NCBI RefSeq assembly: GCF_011290365.1
Contig: NZ_CP049786.1
Coordinates: forward strand, 496,001 to 560,000
Reading direction: 5' to 3'
DNA: 64,000 nucleotides
From: Leclercia sp. 29361
GTDB taxonomy: Bacteria; Pseudomonadota; Gammaproteobacteria; Enterobacterales; Enterobacteriaceae
In this document: positions 41,087 through 49,762 of the stretch, one piece after another
Layout of the letters: each line of letters begins with the position of its first letter
Numbering within the stretch: position 1 is the stretch's first letter
Translations under genes and position numbers: made by a program
The notes under the pieces: model-generated
Seen by the model: only the letters and a program-made list of their open reading frames with translations
What the model was told of the DNA's origin: nothing
Databases searched by the model: none

Positions 41087-41425
41087 GTGATTAACGGAAC
41101 GGTAATAAACGACACTGGAGACCAGGCGGCGCAAACTGAACAGCTCGCCGACACCATGCTCAAGCAGACGTTCACTCTGCTTAGTCATCACCACATTATC
41201 CCCAGTGCCGTTCAGGAGCAGATGCTCACCTCCCACGTTCGCGCGATGGCGCACCGGTCGGTGACCGGTGAGCCGCTGCCAGAAGTTGAGGCTGACCTGT
41301 TCGACGAAATTTCACCTGAATCAATGCGGCTTGCCCGCGAAGTCGTGGCGCAGTTTGGCAACCTTCCTGATGAAGAAGCTTGGCTGCTCTCCGTTCACTT
41401 TGAAGTCGCAAAAGACAACCTTTAA
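41087..41425 (+). CDS. Small stand-alone PRD-domain protein (EF_0829/AHA_3910 type)
   Basis: 112 residues, GTG start with GGGG nearby. It is essentially one PTS regulation domain; His56 in MAHRSVTGEPLP and His104 in LSVHFEVAKD sit where PRDs are phosphorylated. It has no DNA- or RNA-binding part. From memory it belongs to TIGR03582, a family found only in this cassette. It may report PTS phosphorylation state to the cassette's transporter or regulator. First gene of the operon, 11 bp before the SFCGS gene. Confidence 0.75.
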   Translation: MINGTVINDTGDQAAQTEQLADTMLKQTFTLLSHHHIIPSAVQEQMLTSHVRAMAHRSVTGEPLPEVEADLFDEISPESMRLAREVVAQFGNLPDEEAWLLSVHFEVAKDNL

Positions 41426-41436
41426 GGAGCAACACT

Positions 41437-41799
41437 ATGGAACAAATTACAGTCGTTATCGGCGATCGCCTGGGTAAAGGTCAGAAGGTTGCAGCAGGCG
41501 TTGAAAAAGCGGGTGGTCGTGCCGTGGTTGTGCCAGGCGTGGCAGCAGACATGAAGCTGGGTGACGTGATGAAGGCGGAAAACGCCACTTTCGGCATCTC
41601 CTTCTGCGGCAGCGGCGGCGCGGGGGCGATCACCGCTCAGACCAAATATGGCTACAAAGCGAAGTACGGCATGCGTTCCGTGGAAGAGGGCGTCACCGCC
41701 ATCAACGAAGGTTGCAACGTGCTCGGTTTTGGCTTTATGGATAAAGAAGAGCTGGGCGAGCGTCTGGTACAGGCGTGGCAGAAGAAGCACGGCGCATAA
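41437..41799 (+). CDS. SFCGS-family glycine-rich protein, possible EIIB-like component
   Basis: 120 residues, soluble, with the family hallmark SFCGSGGAGAIT around Cys57 and the opening TVVIGDRLGKGQKVAAGVEK. Pfam calls it a glycine-rich SFCGS family of unknown function. A cysteine followed by a Gly/Ser-rich turn after a beta strand is also how PTS EIIB domains carry their phosphocysteine, so an EIIB-like role is possible. That is my inference. The downstream gene begins 2 nt after its stop. Confidence 0.7.
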   Translation: MEQITVVIGDRLGKGQKVAAGVEKAGGRAVVVPGVAADMKLGDVMKAENATFGISFCGSGGAGAITAQTKYGYKAKYGMRSVEEGVTAINEGCNVLGFGFMDKEELGERLVQAWQKKHGA

Positions 41800-41801
41800 G
41801 C

Positions 41802-42101
41802 ATGAAAGAACAGTTCACCACCACGGTGAGAGTGAAAGGCAAGGGTGACGCCAAAGCGCGCGCCTTTGCCGACGCGCTGAACCACGTTCAGGCCGCGGTG
41901 ATGAAAGCATCGCCGCATATCTTACTGCGTATTGAGCCACAGGATGTGCAGGTTGTTCAGGCGCAAGAAGCGGTGCGTAAAGAGGCGTTTCTGTTCTTCT
42001 TTTTGCGCCGGGAAAGACGCACCTACAGCGTGGAGCTGGATGTGACCGTCAACGTGACTGCCATCAATCTGGACCAGGTGGACTTTGTCACGCAACGCTG
42101 A
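41802..42101 (+). CDS. DUF4312 family protein
   Basis: 99 residues from the ATG at 41802; an earlier in-frame ATG overlaps the SFCGS gene and is not needed. Small alpha/beta soluble protein (TTTVRVKGKGDAKARAFADA, later FLFFFLRRERRTYSVELDV). Function unknown. It always travels with the SFCGS, DUF4311 and DUF4310 proteins, so it is presumably a cytoplasmic subunit of the same transport system. Confidence 0.7.
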   Translation: MKEQFTTTVRVKGKGDAKARAFADALNHVQAAVMKASPHILLRIEPQDVQVVQAQEAVRKEAFLFFFLRRERRTYSVELDVTVNVTAINLDQVDFVTQR

Positions 42102-42123
42102 TTCTTACTAATAGGGCAGACTA

Positions 42124-42900
42124 ATGTTCCTGATAATTTTAATAAAATCGCTCATCATCGGCGGCCTGGTTGGCGTCGGCGTGGGCGCCGGGGCTGCACG
42201 CATGTTCCATGCGCCTACCACTCAGGGTATGGGCGCATTTCGTACGTTGGGGGAGCTGAACTCCTGTGAAGGGGATCCGGCCTCTCACTTCTCCTTTGGG
42301 TTAGGCTTCTTCTTCAACGCCTGGGCCTCGTCGGTTGCGGCGGGTTCCTTCACCCAGGACGTTGACCACCGCATCATCCCGAACTGGGGTGCCGCGGCAC
42401 TGATGATCAAAAACCGTAACGTCGGCGAGACGCTGCACGATCCCCGCAAAATGGCGATAGCCTGCGGTGTGATCGGCATGATGGTCGTCACCTTCCTGAA
42501 CCTCACCGCCTCGTCCGTTCCTGCTGCGCTTCAGGTCACCGCCGTGAAGGTGCTGGTACCGGCCGCAAACCTGCTGGTGAACACCGTGATGCCGGTGATC
42601 TTCTGGCTGGCGGCTATCGACGCGGGTAAAAAATCGGGCTTCTGGGCCACCGTCTTTGGCGGCGCGGCGCAGCTGATCATGGGTAACGCCGTACCGGGCC
42701 TGGTGCTGGGGATCCTGATCGGTAAAGGTGTGGAAGAGAGCGGCTGGAACCACGTCACCAAAGTGATGATGGTCGCCATCGTATTGCTGTTCGTGCTGAG
42801 CGGCTTCTTCCGCGGCTTCGACATGAAGATGATTGAATCCTTCCATCTGACCGTGCCGAACTGGCTCGACATGATCCACAACTCGCTCAGCGGCAAGTAA
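42124..42900 (+). CDS. DUF4311 membrane protein, putative transporter subunit
   Basis: 258 residues with about six or seven hydrophobic segments. The N-terminal glycine-rich helix (IGGLVGVGVGAGAARMFHAP) is followed by a conserved-looking polar stretch (TLGELNSCEGDPASHFSFG, residues 41-59) that may line a substrate site. The family is uncharacterised. With DUF4310 it would form the membrane part of a permease. 13 bp before the next gene. Confidence 0.72.
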   Translation: MFLIILIKSLIIGGLVGVGVGAGAARMFHAPTTQGMGAFRTLGELNSCEGDPASHFSFGLGFFFNAWASSVAAGSFTQDVDHRIIPNWGAAALMIKNRNVGETLHDPRKMAIACGVIGMMVVTFLNLTASSVPAALQVTAVKVLVPAANLLVNTVMPVIFWLAAIDAGKKSGFWATVFGGAAQLIMGNAVPGLVLGILIGKGVEESGWNHVTKVMMVAIVLLFVLSGFFRGFDMKMIESFHLTVPNWLDMIHNSLSGK

Positions 42901-42913
42901 CAGGAGCCTCTAA

Positions 42914-43555
42914 ATGGAACAGAATAAAGGTTTTTGGTATGCCGACTGGTCGTTTCCGATCTTCGTTGGCCTGCTCTCCTCCGGCGTGTTCGCCGGGACG
43001 CACATGTACTACCTCTACGGCATCGGTGCCTTTAACGAAGTGGCCTTCGTGGCGATGCTGAAAGCGGGCATCGATACCGGTGCCTACGGCGCGGTTGCTG
43101 CCTTTGGCGCCAGCTTCCTGTTCGCCCGTATTATCGAAGGCTCCCTGGTAGGGATCCTTGATATCGGCGGGGCGATCCAGACCGGCGTGGGCTTAGGTGT
43201 TCCGGCGCTGCTGCTGGGGGCGGGGATTATGTTCCCGGTGACCAACTTCCTTGCCTCGCTGGCAACCGGCCTGGTGATTGGCCTGGCGATTGGTTACATC
43301 ATCATCCTGGCGCGTAAGTTCACCATCAACCAGAGCAACTCCACCTACGGGGCGGATGTGATGATGGGGGCCGGTAACGCCTCCGGCCGCTTCCTTGGGC
43401 CGTTGATTATCCTCAGCGCCATGACCGCGTCGATTCCTATCGGCATCGGTTCCCTGTTAGGTGCCCTGCTATTCTACATCTGGCAGAAGCCGATTACCGG
43501 TGGCGCCATCCTCGGCGCGATGCTGTTGGGCTGGCTGTTCCCTGTCGCCCTTTAA
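42914..43555 (+). CDS. DUF4310 membrane protein, putative transporter subunit
   Basis: 213 residues, about six membrane helices rich in glycine (IGGAIQTGVGLGVPALLLGA; GALLFYIWQKPITGGAILGA). Uncharacterised family, found beside DUF4311/DUF4312/SFCGS. Alternating glycine-rich helices and two paired membrane subunits recall IIC/IID pairs of mannose-type PTS, but no sequence homology can be claimed by eye. The preceding AGGAGCCTCTAA is a good ribosome site. Confidence 0.72.
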   Translation: MEQNKGFWYADWSFPIFVGLLSSGVFAGTHMYYLYGIGAFNEVAFVAMLKAGIDTGAYGAVAAFGASFLFARIIEGSLVGILDIGGAIQTGVGLGVPALLLGAGIMFPVTNFLASLATGLVIGLAIGYIIILARKFTINQSNSTYGADVMMGAGNASGRFLGPLIILSAMTASIPIGIGSLLGALLFYIWQKPITGGAILGAMLLGWLFPVAL

Positions 43556-43597
43556 TACCCGCGGGCGCTCAGGCGCCCGCCTTATCAGGAGAACCCC

Positions 43598-44731
43598 ATG
43601 TTTGATTTACTCCTGCGCCGTGCGCGCCTTACCGACGATACCCTGACCGATATCGCCATTCAGGACGGGAAGATCGCGGCGGTGGGCGACCTCACCGATC
43701 CCGCCCATCATACCGTTGAGCTAAACGGTGACACCTGGGTCAGCGCAGGCTGGATTGACTCCCACGTCCACTGCTACCCGAACTCCCCGATTTACCATGA
43801 TGAGCCGGACAGCGTGGGCATTGCCACTGGCGTCACCTCGGTGGTGGACGCGGGCAGTACCGGGGCGGATGACGTGGATGACTTCTACGAGATTACCCGC
43901 AACGCCGCCACCGAGGTCTTTGCCCTGCTGAACATCTCCCGCGTGGGGCTGATTGCCCAGAACGAACTGGCCAATATGGCCAATATCGACGCCAGCGCGG
44001 TGCAGCAGGCGGTGAAACGCCACCCGAATTTTATCGTCGGCCTGAAAGCGCGCATGAGCAGCAGCGTGGTTGGTGAGAACGGCATTACGCCGCTGGAGCG
44101 CGCCAAAACCATCCAGAAAGAGAACGGCGATCTGCCCCTGATGGTGCACATCGGCAACAACCCGCCGAACCTTGATGAGATTGCCGACCTGCTGAGCTCC
44201 GGGGACATCATTACCCACTGCTACAACGGCAAACCGAACCGCATTCTGACCCCGTCGGGCGAGCTGCGTGCCTCTGTCACCAACGCCCTGAAACGCGGCG
44301 TGCGTCTGGACGTCGGCCACGGCACGGCGAGCTTCAGCTTTGAGGTGGCGAAACGCGCCATTGCGCTGGGCATTCTGCCGCACACCATCAGCTCGGATAT
44401 CTACTGCCGCAACCGTATCAACGGCCCGGTGGGCTCGCTGGCCAGCGTGATGTCGAAATTCCTCGCCATCGGCATGTCGCTGCCGCAGGTGATTGAGTGC
44501 GTGACCGCCAACGCCGCCGACGGCCTGCGCCTGGCCCATAAAGGCCGCATTCAGCCAGGCCTCGACGCCGACCTGACGCTGTTCACCATTAAACGCCAGC
44601 CAACCGTGCTGACGGATGCCGAAAACGACAGCCTGCAGGCTGAACATATTCTGGTGCCGCTTGCCGCGATCCGCGCGGGCAAGGGCTACATGACCGAACA
44701 AGGGAGCACGGAACATGCCTTCAATTTTTGA
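43598..44731 (+). CDS. Amidohydrolase/deacetylase family metallohydrolase (EF_0837 type)
   Basis: 377 residues of the amidohydrolase superfamily. Binuclear metal ligands are visible: H56 and H58 in DSHVHCY, probable carboxylated K150 in GLKARM, H184 in MVHIGN, H207 in ITHCYNG and D267 in ISSDIY. Often misannotated as dihydroorotase or adenine deaminase. Related cog3964 enzymes have been reported to hydrolyse acetylated alpha-hydroxy acids. Here it probably removes an acyl group before the DgaE step. Overlaps the next gene by 17 bp. Confidence 0.85.
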   Translation: MFDLLLRRARLTDDTLTDIAIQDGKIAAVGDLTDPAHHTVELNGDTWVSAGWIDSHVHCYPNSPIYHDEPDSVGIATGVTSVVDAGSTGADDVDDFYEITRNAATEVFALLNISRVGLIAQNELANMANIDASAVQQAVKRHPNFIVGLKARMSSSVVGENGITPLERAKTIQKENGDLPLMVHIGNNPPNLDEIADLLSSGDIITHCYNGKPNRILTPSGELRASVTNALKRGVRLDVGHGTASFSFEVAKRAIALGILPHTISSDIYCRNRINGPVGSLASVMSKFLAIGMSLPQVIECVTANAADGLRLAHKGRIQPGLDADLTLFTIKRQPTVLTDAENDSLQAEHILVPLAAIRAGKGYMTEQGSTEHAFNF

Positions 44732-45833
44732 GAAATACAATTTAAAACAGGTGATTAACACCTCCGGGCGCATGACCGCGCTCGGCGTCTCCACCCCGCG
44801 CCCGGAAGTGGTGCAGGCGGCCATGGAGGGGATGAACCAGTACTTCGAGATGAAGGATCTGGTCAACAAAACCGGTGAGTACATCGCGAAGCTGCTGGAT
44901 GTGGAAGGGGCGACCGTCGTCTCCTGCGCCTCGGCGGGCATCGCCCAGTCGGTGGCGGCGGTGCTGGTGAAAGACAGTGACTGGCTGCTGGAGAACCTGC
45001 ACATCACCCCGATTGAGAACAACGAGATCGTCCTGCCGAAAGGCCACAACGTCAACTTTGGCGCCCCGGTCGGCACCATGGTGGCGCTGGGCGGCGGCAA
45101 GCTGGTGGAAGCCGGTTACGCCAACGAATGCTCCGCCGATCAGCTGGCGGCGGCGATCACTCCGCGCACCGCGGCAATCCTCTATATCAAATCCCACCAC
45201 TGCGTGCAGAAGAGCATGCTCAGCGTGGAGCAGGCGGCAGTAGTCGCCCGGAAACACGATCTGCCGCTGATCGTCGATGCGGCGGCGGAAGAAGATCTGC
45301 ACGCTTACTACTGTTCCGGCGCGGACCTGGTGATCTACAGCGGGGCGAAGGCCATCGAAGGGCCAACCAGCGGCCTGGTGATCGGCCGAACTCAGTATGT
45401 GGAGTGGGTCAAGCGTCAGACGGCGGGCATTGGCCGCGCCATGAAGGTGGGTAAAGAGGGCATTCTGGGTCTGACCTGCGCCATCGAACACTACCTGACG
45501 GCGACCAAAGAGAGCGGCGACGAGATGGTGGCGAAGATGACCCCGTTTATCGATGCCCTGAATACCCTTAACGGTGTCACCGCCCGCGTGGTGTGGGACA
45601 GCGCCGGTCGTGACATCGCCCGGACCGAGATCAAGTTTGACGAAGCCACTACCGGCGTCGGCACCGGCGACCTGGTTGCGAGACTGAAGCAGGGCGAATA
45701 CGCCATCTACTTCCGCGGCTACAAGGCCAACGAAGGGATCATCGAAGCCGACGTGCGCAGCGTCAGCGCTGACCAACTGAATATCGTCTATCGCCGCATC
45801 AGCGAAGTATTAGGCCAGGAGAAAAAGGCATGA
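44715..45833 (+). CDS. DgaE-like PLP-dependent ammonia-lyase (SelA-like)
   Basis: 372 residues of the SelA-related fold-type I PLP family. The Schiff-base lysine is probably K212 in YSGAKAIEGPTSG, and D188 in IVDAAAEED would contact the pyridine nitrogen. Salmonella DgaE converts D-glucosaminate 6-phosphate to 2-keto-3-deoxy-6-phosphogluconate and ammonia. The overlap with the deacetylase gene and the 4-bp overlap with the aldolase gene point to consecutive steps on a phosphorylated amino-sugar acid. Confidence 0.85.
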   Translation: MPSIFEKYNLKQVINTSGRMTALGVSTPRPEVVQAAMEGMNQYFEMKDLVNKTGEYIAKLLDVEGATVVSCASAGIAQSVAAVLVKDSDWLLENLHITPIENNEIVLPKGHNVNFGAPVGTMVALGGGKLVEAGYANECSADQLAAAITPRTAAILYIKSHHCVQKSMLSVEQAAVVARKHDLPLIVDAAAEEDLHAYYCSGADLVIYSGAKAIEGPTSGLVIGRTQYVEWVKRQTAGIGRAMKVGKEGILGLTCAIEHYLTATKESGDEMVAKMTPFIDALNTLNGVTARVVWDSAGRDIARTEIKFDEATTGVGTGDLVARLKQGEYAIYFRGYKANEGIIEADVRSVSADQLNIVYRRISEVLGQEKKA

Positions 45834-46570
45834 AACTGACCCCCAATTTTTATCGCGACCGCGTCTGCCTGAACGTGCTGGCCGGTTCCAAAGCTAACGC
45901 CAGCGCCATCTATGAAGCGGCAGAAGGCCATGTGCTGGTGGGCGTGCTCTCCAAAAACTACCCGGACGTGGCGAGCGCCGTGGCGGATATGCGCGAGTAT
46001 GCTCAGCTTATCGACAACGCGCTCTCCGTCGGCCTCGGGGCGGGCGATCCGAACCAGTCGGCGATGGTGAGCGAGATCTCCCGCCAGGTGCAGCCGCAGC
46101 ACGTCAACCAGGTCTTCACCGGCGTCGCCACCAGCCGCGCGCTGCTGGGGCAGAGTGAATCCGTGGTCAACGGCCTGGTCTCCCCGACCGGCACCGTCGG
46201 GATGGTCAAGATCTCCACCGGCCCGCTGAGCAGCGCGGCACCGGACGGTATCGTCCCGGTGGAAACCGCGATTGCCCTGCTGAAGGATTTCGGCGGCAGC
46301 TCAATCAAATACTTCCCGATGGGCGGCCTGAAATGCCGTGACGAATACCAGGCGGTGGCGGAAGCCTGCGCCCGTCACGACTTCTGGCTGGAGCCGACCG
46401 GGGGCATCGATCTGGAAAACTATGAGGAGATCCTGCAGATCGCCCTCGACGCGGGCGTGAGCAAGATCATCCCGCATATCTACAGCTCGATCATCGACAA
46501 AGCCAGCGGCGACACCCGTCCTGAAGATGTCCGCACGCTACTGGAAATGACGAAGAAACTGGTGAAGTAA
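45830..46570 (+). CDS. DagF-like 2-dehydro-3-deoxy-phosphogluconate aldolase
   Basis: 246 residues of the KDGP_aldolase (DgaF/DagF) family, unlike the ordinary Eda enzyme. K160 in SSIKYFPMGGLK is the likely Schiff-base lysine, and EPTGGIDLEN near residue 185 is conserved. Expected products are pyruvate and glyceraldehyde 3-phosphate. Last gene of the tightly overlapping set before a palindromic repeat. Confidence 0.85.
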   Translation: MKLTPNFYRDRVCLNVLAGSKANASAIYEAAEGHVLVGVLSKNYPDVASAVADMREYAQLIDNALSVGLGAGDPNQSAMVSEISRQVQPQHVNQVFTGVATSRALLGQSESVVNGLVSPTGTVGMVKISTGPLSSAAPDGIVPVETAIALLKDFGGSSIKYFPMGGLKCRDEYQAVAEACARHDFWLEPTGGIDLENYEEILQIALDAGVSKIIPHIYSSIIDKASGDTRPEDVRTLLEMTKKLVK

Positions 46571-46581
46571 TAAAAACAACA

Positions 46582-46663
46582 CCCCTCACCCCAGCCCTCT
46601 CCCCAAAGGGGAGAGGGAACTTTTACACCCTCTCCCCTTTGGGGAGAGGGCCGGGGTGAGGGG
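46582..46663. repeat. Composite CTCTCCCC inverted-repeat pair inside the cassette
   Basis: CCCCTCACCCCAGCCCTCTCCCC-type unit facing its inverse with only a 10-bp spacer. It lies between the aldolase and lactonase genes and could trim or stabilise the upstream mRNA. Confidence 0.85.
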
Positions 46664-46693
46664 AACAAACCGCACACACCTTAAGGAGCCACC

Positions 46694-47830
46694 ATGCACA
46701 CCCGTAACCTGCTTGTCGCTTCACTCTCAATGCTTGCCACCGCCGCCGTCGCCCAGACGCAGTATGCCTGGGTGGGCACCTACAACCCCAACGGTGAAGG
46801 TCTGTACCGCTTTACCCTGGACCCGCAATCCGGTGCGCTCGCCAACAAAACGCTGGTGAGCACGCTGCCGAACGCCGCGCAGCTGACCATCTCGCACGAC
46901 GGCAAAACGCTCTATCTGGCCAGCGAAGTGGAGCAGGGCGTGGTGCAGGCGCTGCGGGTGGGCGATAACGGCGAGCTGAGTGAGCTCAATCAGGTGGTCT
47001 CCGGTGGGGCGGGTCCGGTGTATCTCTCCCTGACGCCGAACGGCCAGCATCTGCTGGTGGCGAACTACGTCAGCGGTTCGATTGCGGTTCTGCCGATCAA
47101 CGCAGACGGCAGTCTGGGTGATGCTACCGACAAACATCAGGATCAGGGTGAACCTGGCGCCGCGAAACCGGAAGCGGCGGCAGAGGGCAGCTTTGCCATC
47201 AGCGATCACAACGGCCCCCATGCGCACATGATCGCCGCCGATCCAAGCGGGAAATACGTCTTTTCCACCGATCTGGGGCTGGATCGGATCTACCAGTACC
47301 GTTTTGACGATCAAAACGGAAAACTGACCCCGAACGATCCGCCGTTTATCAGCGCCTCCTCGAAAGGGGCCGGACCGCGCCACTTCGTCTTTACGCCAAA
47401 AGGGGATGCCCTGTGGCTGATTAACGAAGAGGCGTCTACGCTGACCCATTATGCCGTGGAGGCTAACGGCACCCTGAAAGAGGGCAAGACGTTCTCTGCG
47501 CTGCCGGACGGTTACAAAGGCACCAGTTTTGCCGCCGGGCTGGCACTCAGTGCTGATGGCAAACAGCTGTATGTCGCTAACCGTTTGCATAACAGCATCG
47601 GGCACTTTACCGTAACGGCGGATGGCACGCTGACCCATCAGGACGATGTCTGGACGCGCGGCGATTATCCCCGCACCCTGACGCTGGATAAACAGGGGCG
47701 CTGGCTGTACGTCATGAACCAGCGCAGCGACAACATCACCCGTTTCCGCGTGGCGCAGGACGGCAAGCTGAGCTTCGAACCAGACTATACCCCGGTCGGC
47801 AGCCCATCCCAGATGGTCATTTCACCCTAA
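46694..47830 (+). CDS. Periplasmic lactonase-family beta-propeller protein
   Basis: 378 residues. A signal peptide (to about residue 20, TAAVA-QTQYAWVG) precedes a seven-bladed propeller of the PF10282 lactonase family, related to YbhE-type 6-phosphogluconolactonase. Repeats such as LTISHDGKTLYLASE and LSLTPNGQHLLVANY mark the blades, and GPHAHMIAADPSG is a family motif. Exported members act on unphosphorylated sugar lactones, so it may open an aldonolactone before uptake. A GGAG site precedes the ATG, and the regulator gene follows after 19 bp. Confidence 0.8.
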   Translation: MHTRNLLVASLSMLATAAVAQTQYAWVGTYNPNGEGLYRFTLDPQSGALANKTLVSTLPNAAQLTISHDGKTLYLASEVEQGVVQALRVGDNGELSELNQVVSGGAGPVYLSLTPNGQHLLVANYVSGSIAVLPINADGSLGDATDKHQDQGEPGAAKPEAAAEGSFAISDHNGPHAHMIAADPSGKYVFSTDLGLDRIYQYRFDDQNGKLTPNDPPFISASSKGAGPRHFVFTPKGDALWLINEEASTLTHYAVEANGTLKEGKTFSALPDGYKGTSFAAGLALSADGKQLYVANRLHNSIGHFTVTADGTLTHQDDVWTRGDYPRTLTLDKQGRWLYVMNQRSDNITRFRVAQDGKLSFEPDYTPVGSPSQMVISP

Positions 47831-47849
47831 GCTGTAAGAGGACAACCAC

Positions 47850-49760
47850 GTGCGATTTCCCAACCAACGTTTAGCGCAACTTTTCGATCTGTTGCAAAAC
47901 GAAACGCTGCCTCAGGATGAACTGGCGCAACGGTTGTCGGTCTCCACGCGTACCGTCCGGGCTGACATTACCGCACTCAATGCGCTGCTGGCGGGAAACG
48001 GGGCGCAGTTTATTCTCAGCCGCGGGAACGGCTATCAGCTAAAAATTGACGATCCGGCCCGCTATCAGCAGTTGCAGGATTCCCATCCGCGGATGCTGCG
48101 TATTCCGCGTACCGGCCCGGAGCGGGTGCACTACCTGGTAGTGCGCTTTCTCACCTCGGCCTTCTCCCTCAAGCTGGAAGATCTGGCCGACGAGTGGTTT
48201 GTCAGCCGGGCCACGCTGCAAAGTGATATGGCGGAGGTACGGGAGTGGTTTCACCGCTACCGCCTGACGCTGGAGACCCGCCCGCGCCACGGCATGAAGC
48301 TGTTTGGCAGTGAGATGGCGATCCGCGCCTGTCTGACCGATCTGCTGTGGCAGCTGGCGCAGCAGGACAACCTCAACCCGCTGGTGACGGAAGTGGCGCT
48401 CAACGCCGGCGTGCCGGAACAGCTCGCCGCCGTCCTGCATGAGACCTTCACCCGCCACCATATTCGCCTCACCGACGAGGGCGAACTGTTTTTGCGCCTC
48501 TACGGTGCGGTGACGGTGCGACGCATCAGCGAAGGTTATCCGCTCCCGGAATTTAACGCCGAAGAGGTGGCCGAGAACGTGCGCGATGCCGCCCGGGATA
48601 TCGCCAGCGCCATCGCCCGCCTGGCGGATAAGACCCTTTCGCCCGCGGAAGAGACCTGGCTGGGGGTGCATATCGCCGCGCGCCAGGTGCAGGAGATCTC
48701 CCCCAGCGCCATTAACGCCGATGACGAAGAGGCGCTGGTCAACTACATCCTGCGCTATATCAACACCCACTTTAACTACAACCTGCTCGACGACACTCAG
48801 CTGCATGCGGATCTGCTGACCCATATAAAAACCATGATCACCCGCGTGCGCTACCAGATCATGATCCCCAATCCGCTGCTGGATAACATCAAGCAGCACT
48901 ACCCGATGGCGTGGGACATGACCCTCGCCGCGGTCTCCAGTTGGGGGAAATACACCCCATACGTGATCAGCGAAAACGAGATCGGTTTCCTGGTGCTGCA
49001 CATCGGCGTCGGGCTGGAGCGCCACTACAACATTGGCTATCAGCGCCAGCCGCGGGTGCTGCTGGTCTGCGACGCGGGCAACGCGATGGTGCGGATGATC
49101 GAGGCGGTGCTGCAGCGCAAGTACCCGCAAATCGAGGTGACGCGCACCCTGACGCTGCGGGAGTACGAGCAGTGCGAGAGCATCAGCGAAGATTTCGTTA
49201 TCTCCACTGCGCGAATCGCGGAAAAAGCCAAGCCGGTGGTACAGATCGCCCCGTTCCCGACCGACTACCAGTTAGAGCAGATCGGCAAGCTGGTGCTGGT
49301 GGACAGGACGCGCCCGTGGATGCTGGAGAAGTTCTTCGACGCCAGCCATTTCCGGGTTATCGATCGCCCCATCGACCAGCAGACGCTGTTCCGCGAGCTG
49401 TGCGGTCAGCTGCAGGAGGAGGGGTTTGTTGACGCGGAGTTTCTCGATTCGGTGGTGGAGCGTGAGGCCATCGTCAGCACCCTGCTCGGCGACGGCATCG
49501 CCCTGCCGCACTCCCTCGGATTGCTGGCGCAAAAAACCGTGGTCTACACCGTGCTGGCCCCGCAGGGCATCCAGTGGGGCGACGATACCGCGCACGTCAT
49601 CTTCCTGCTCGCCATCAGTAAAAGCGAGTACGAAGAGGCGATGGCGATCTACGATATCTTCGTCACCTTCCTGCGTGAAAGGGCCATGACCCGACTGTGC
49701 GGATGCCACGATTTTGACGAGTTTAAAACCGTGGCGATGGAGTGTTTGAGTCGTTTTTGA
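47850..49760 (+). CDS. PRD-containing transcriptional activator with EIIB and EIIA modules (MtlR/LicR type)
   Basis: 636 residues, GTG start with AAGAGG upstream. Order: HTH_11 (about 6-60, LAQRLSVSTRTVRADITALN), a second helix-turn-helix (85-165), PRD1 (180-285), PRD2 (295-400), a Gat-type EIIB-like domain with Cys407 in VLLVCDAGNAM, and an EIIA_2 domain (500-636, with His in ALPHSLGL). DNA-binding domains rather than a CAT RNA-binding domain point to a promoter activator. It likely controls the cassette and reads PTS phosphorylation. Converges with nrdG, gap 2 bp. Confidence 0.9.
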   Translation: MRFPNQRLAQLFDLLQNETLPQDELAQRLSVSTRTVRADITALNALLAGNGAQFILSRGNGYQLKIDDPARYQQLQDSHPRMLRIPRTGPERVHYLVVRFLTSAFSLKLEDLADEWFVSRATLQSDMAEVREWFHRYRLTLETRPRHGMKLFGSEMAIRACLTDLLWQLAQQDNLNPLVTEVALNAGVPEQLAAVLHETFTRHHIRLTDEGELFLRLYGAVTVRRISEGYPLPEFNAEEVAENVRDAARDIASAIARLADKTLSPAEETWLGVHIAARQVQEISPSAINADDEEALVNYILRYINTHFNYNLLDDTQLHADLLTHIKTMITRVRYQIMIPNPLLDNIKQHYPMAWDMTLAAVSSWGKYTPYVISENEIGFLVLHIGVGLERHYNIGYQRQPRVLLVCDAGNAMVRMIEAVLQRKYPQIEVTRTLTLREYEQCESISEDFVISTARIAEKAKPVVQIAPFPTDYQLEQIGKLVLVDRTRPWMLEKFFDASHFRVIDRPIDQQTLFRELCGQLQEEGFVDAEFLDSVVEREAIVSTLLGDGIALPHSLGLLAQKTVVYTVLAPQGIQWGDDTAHVIFLLAISKSEYEEAMAIYDIFVTFLRERAMTRLCGCHDFDEFKTVAMECLSRF

Positions 49761-49762
49761 GT

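Noticed and set aside
43721-45100. 459-codon minus-strand ORF across the amidohydrolase and lyase genes
   Set aside because: Antisense to two convincing overlapping enzymes with intact active-site residues.
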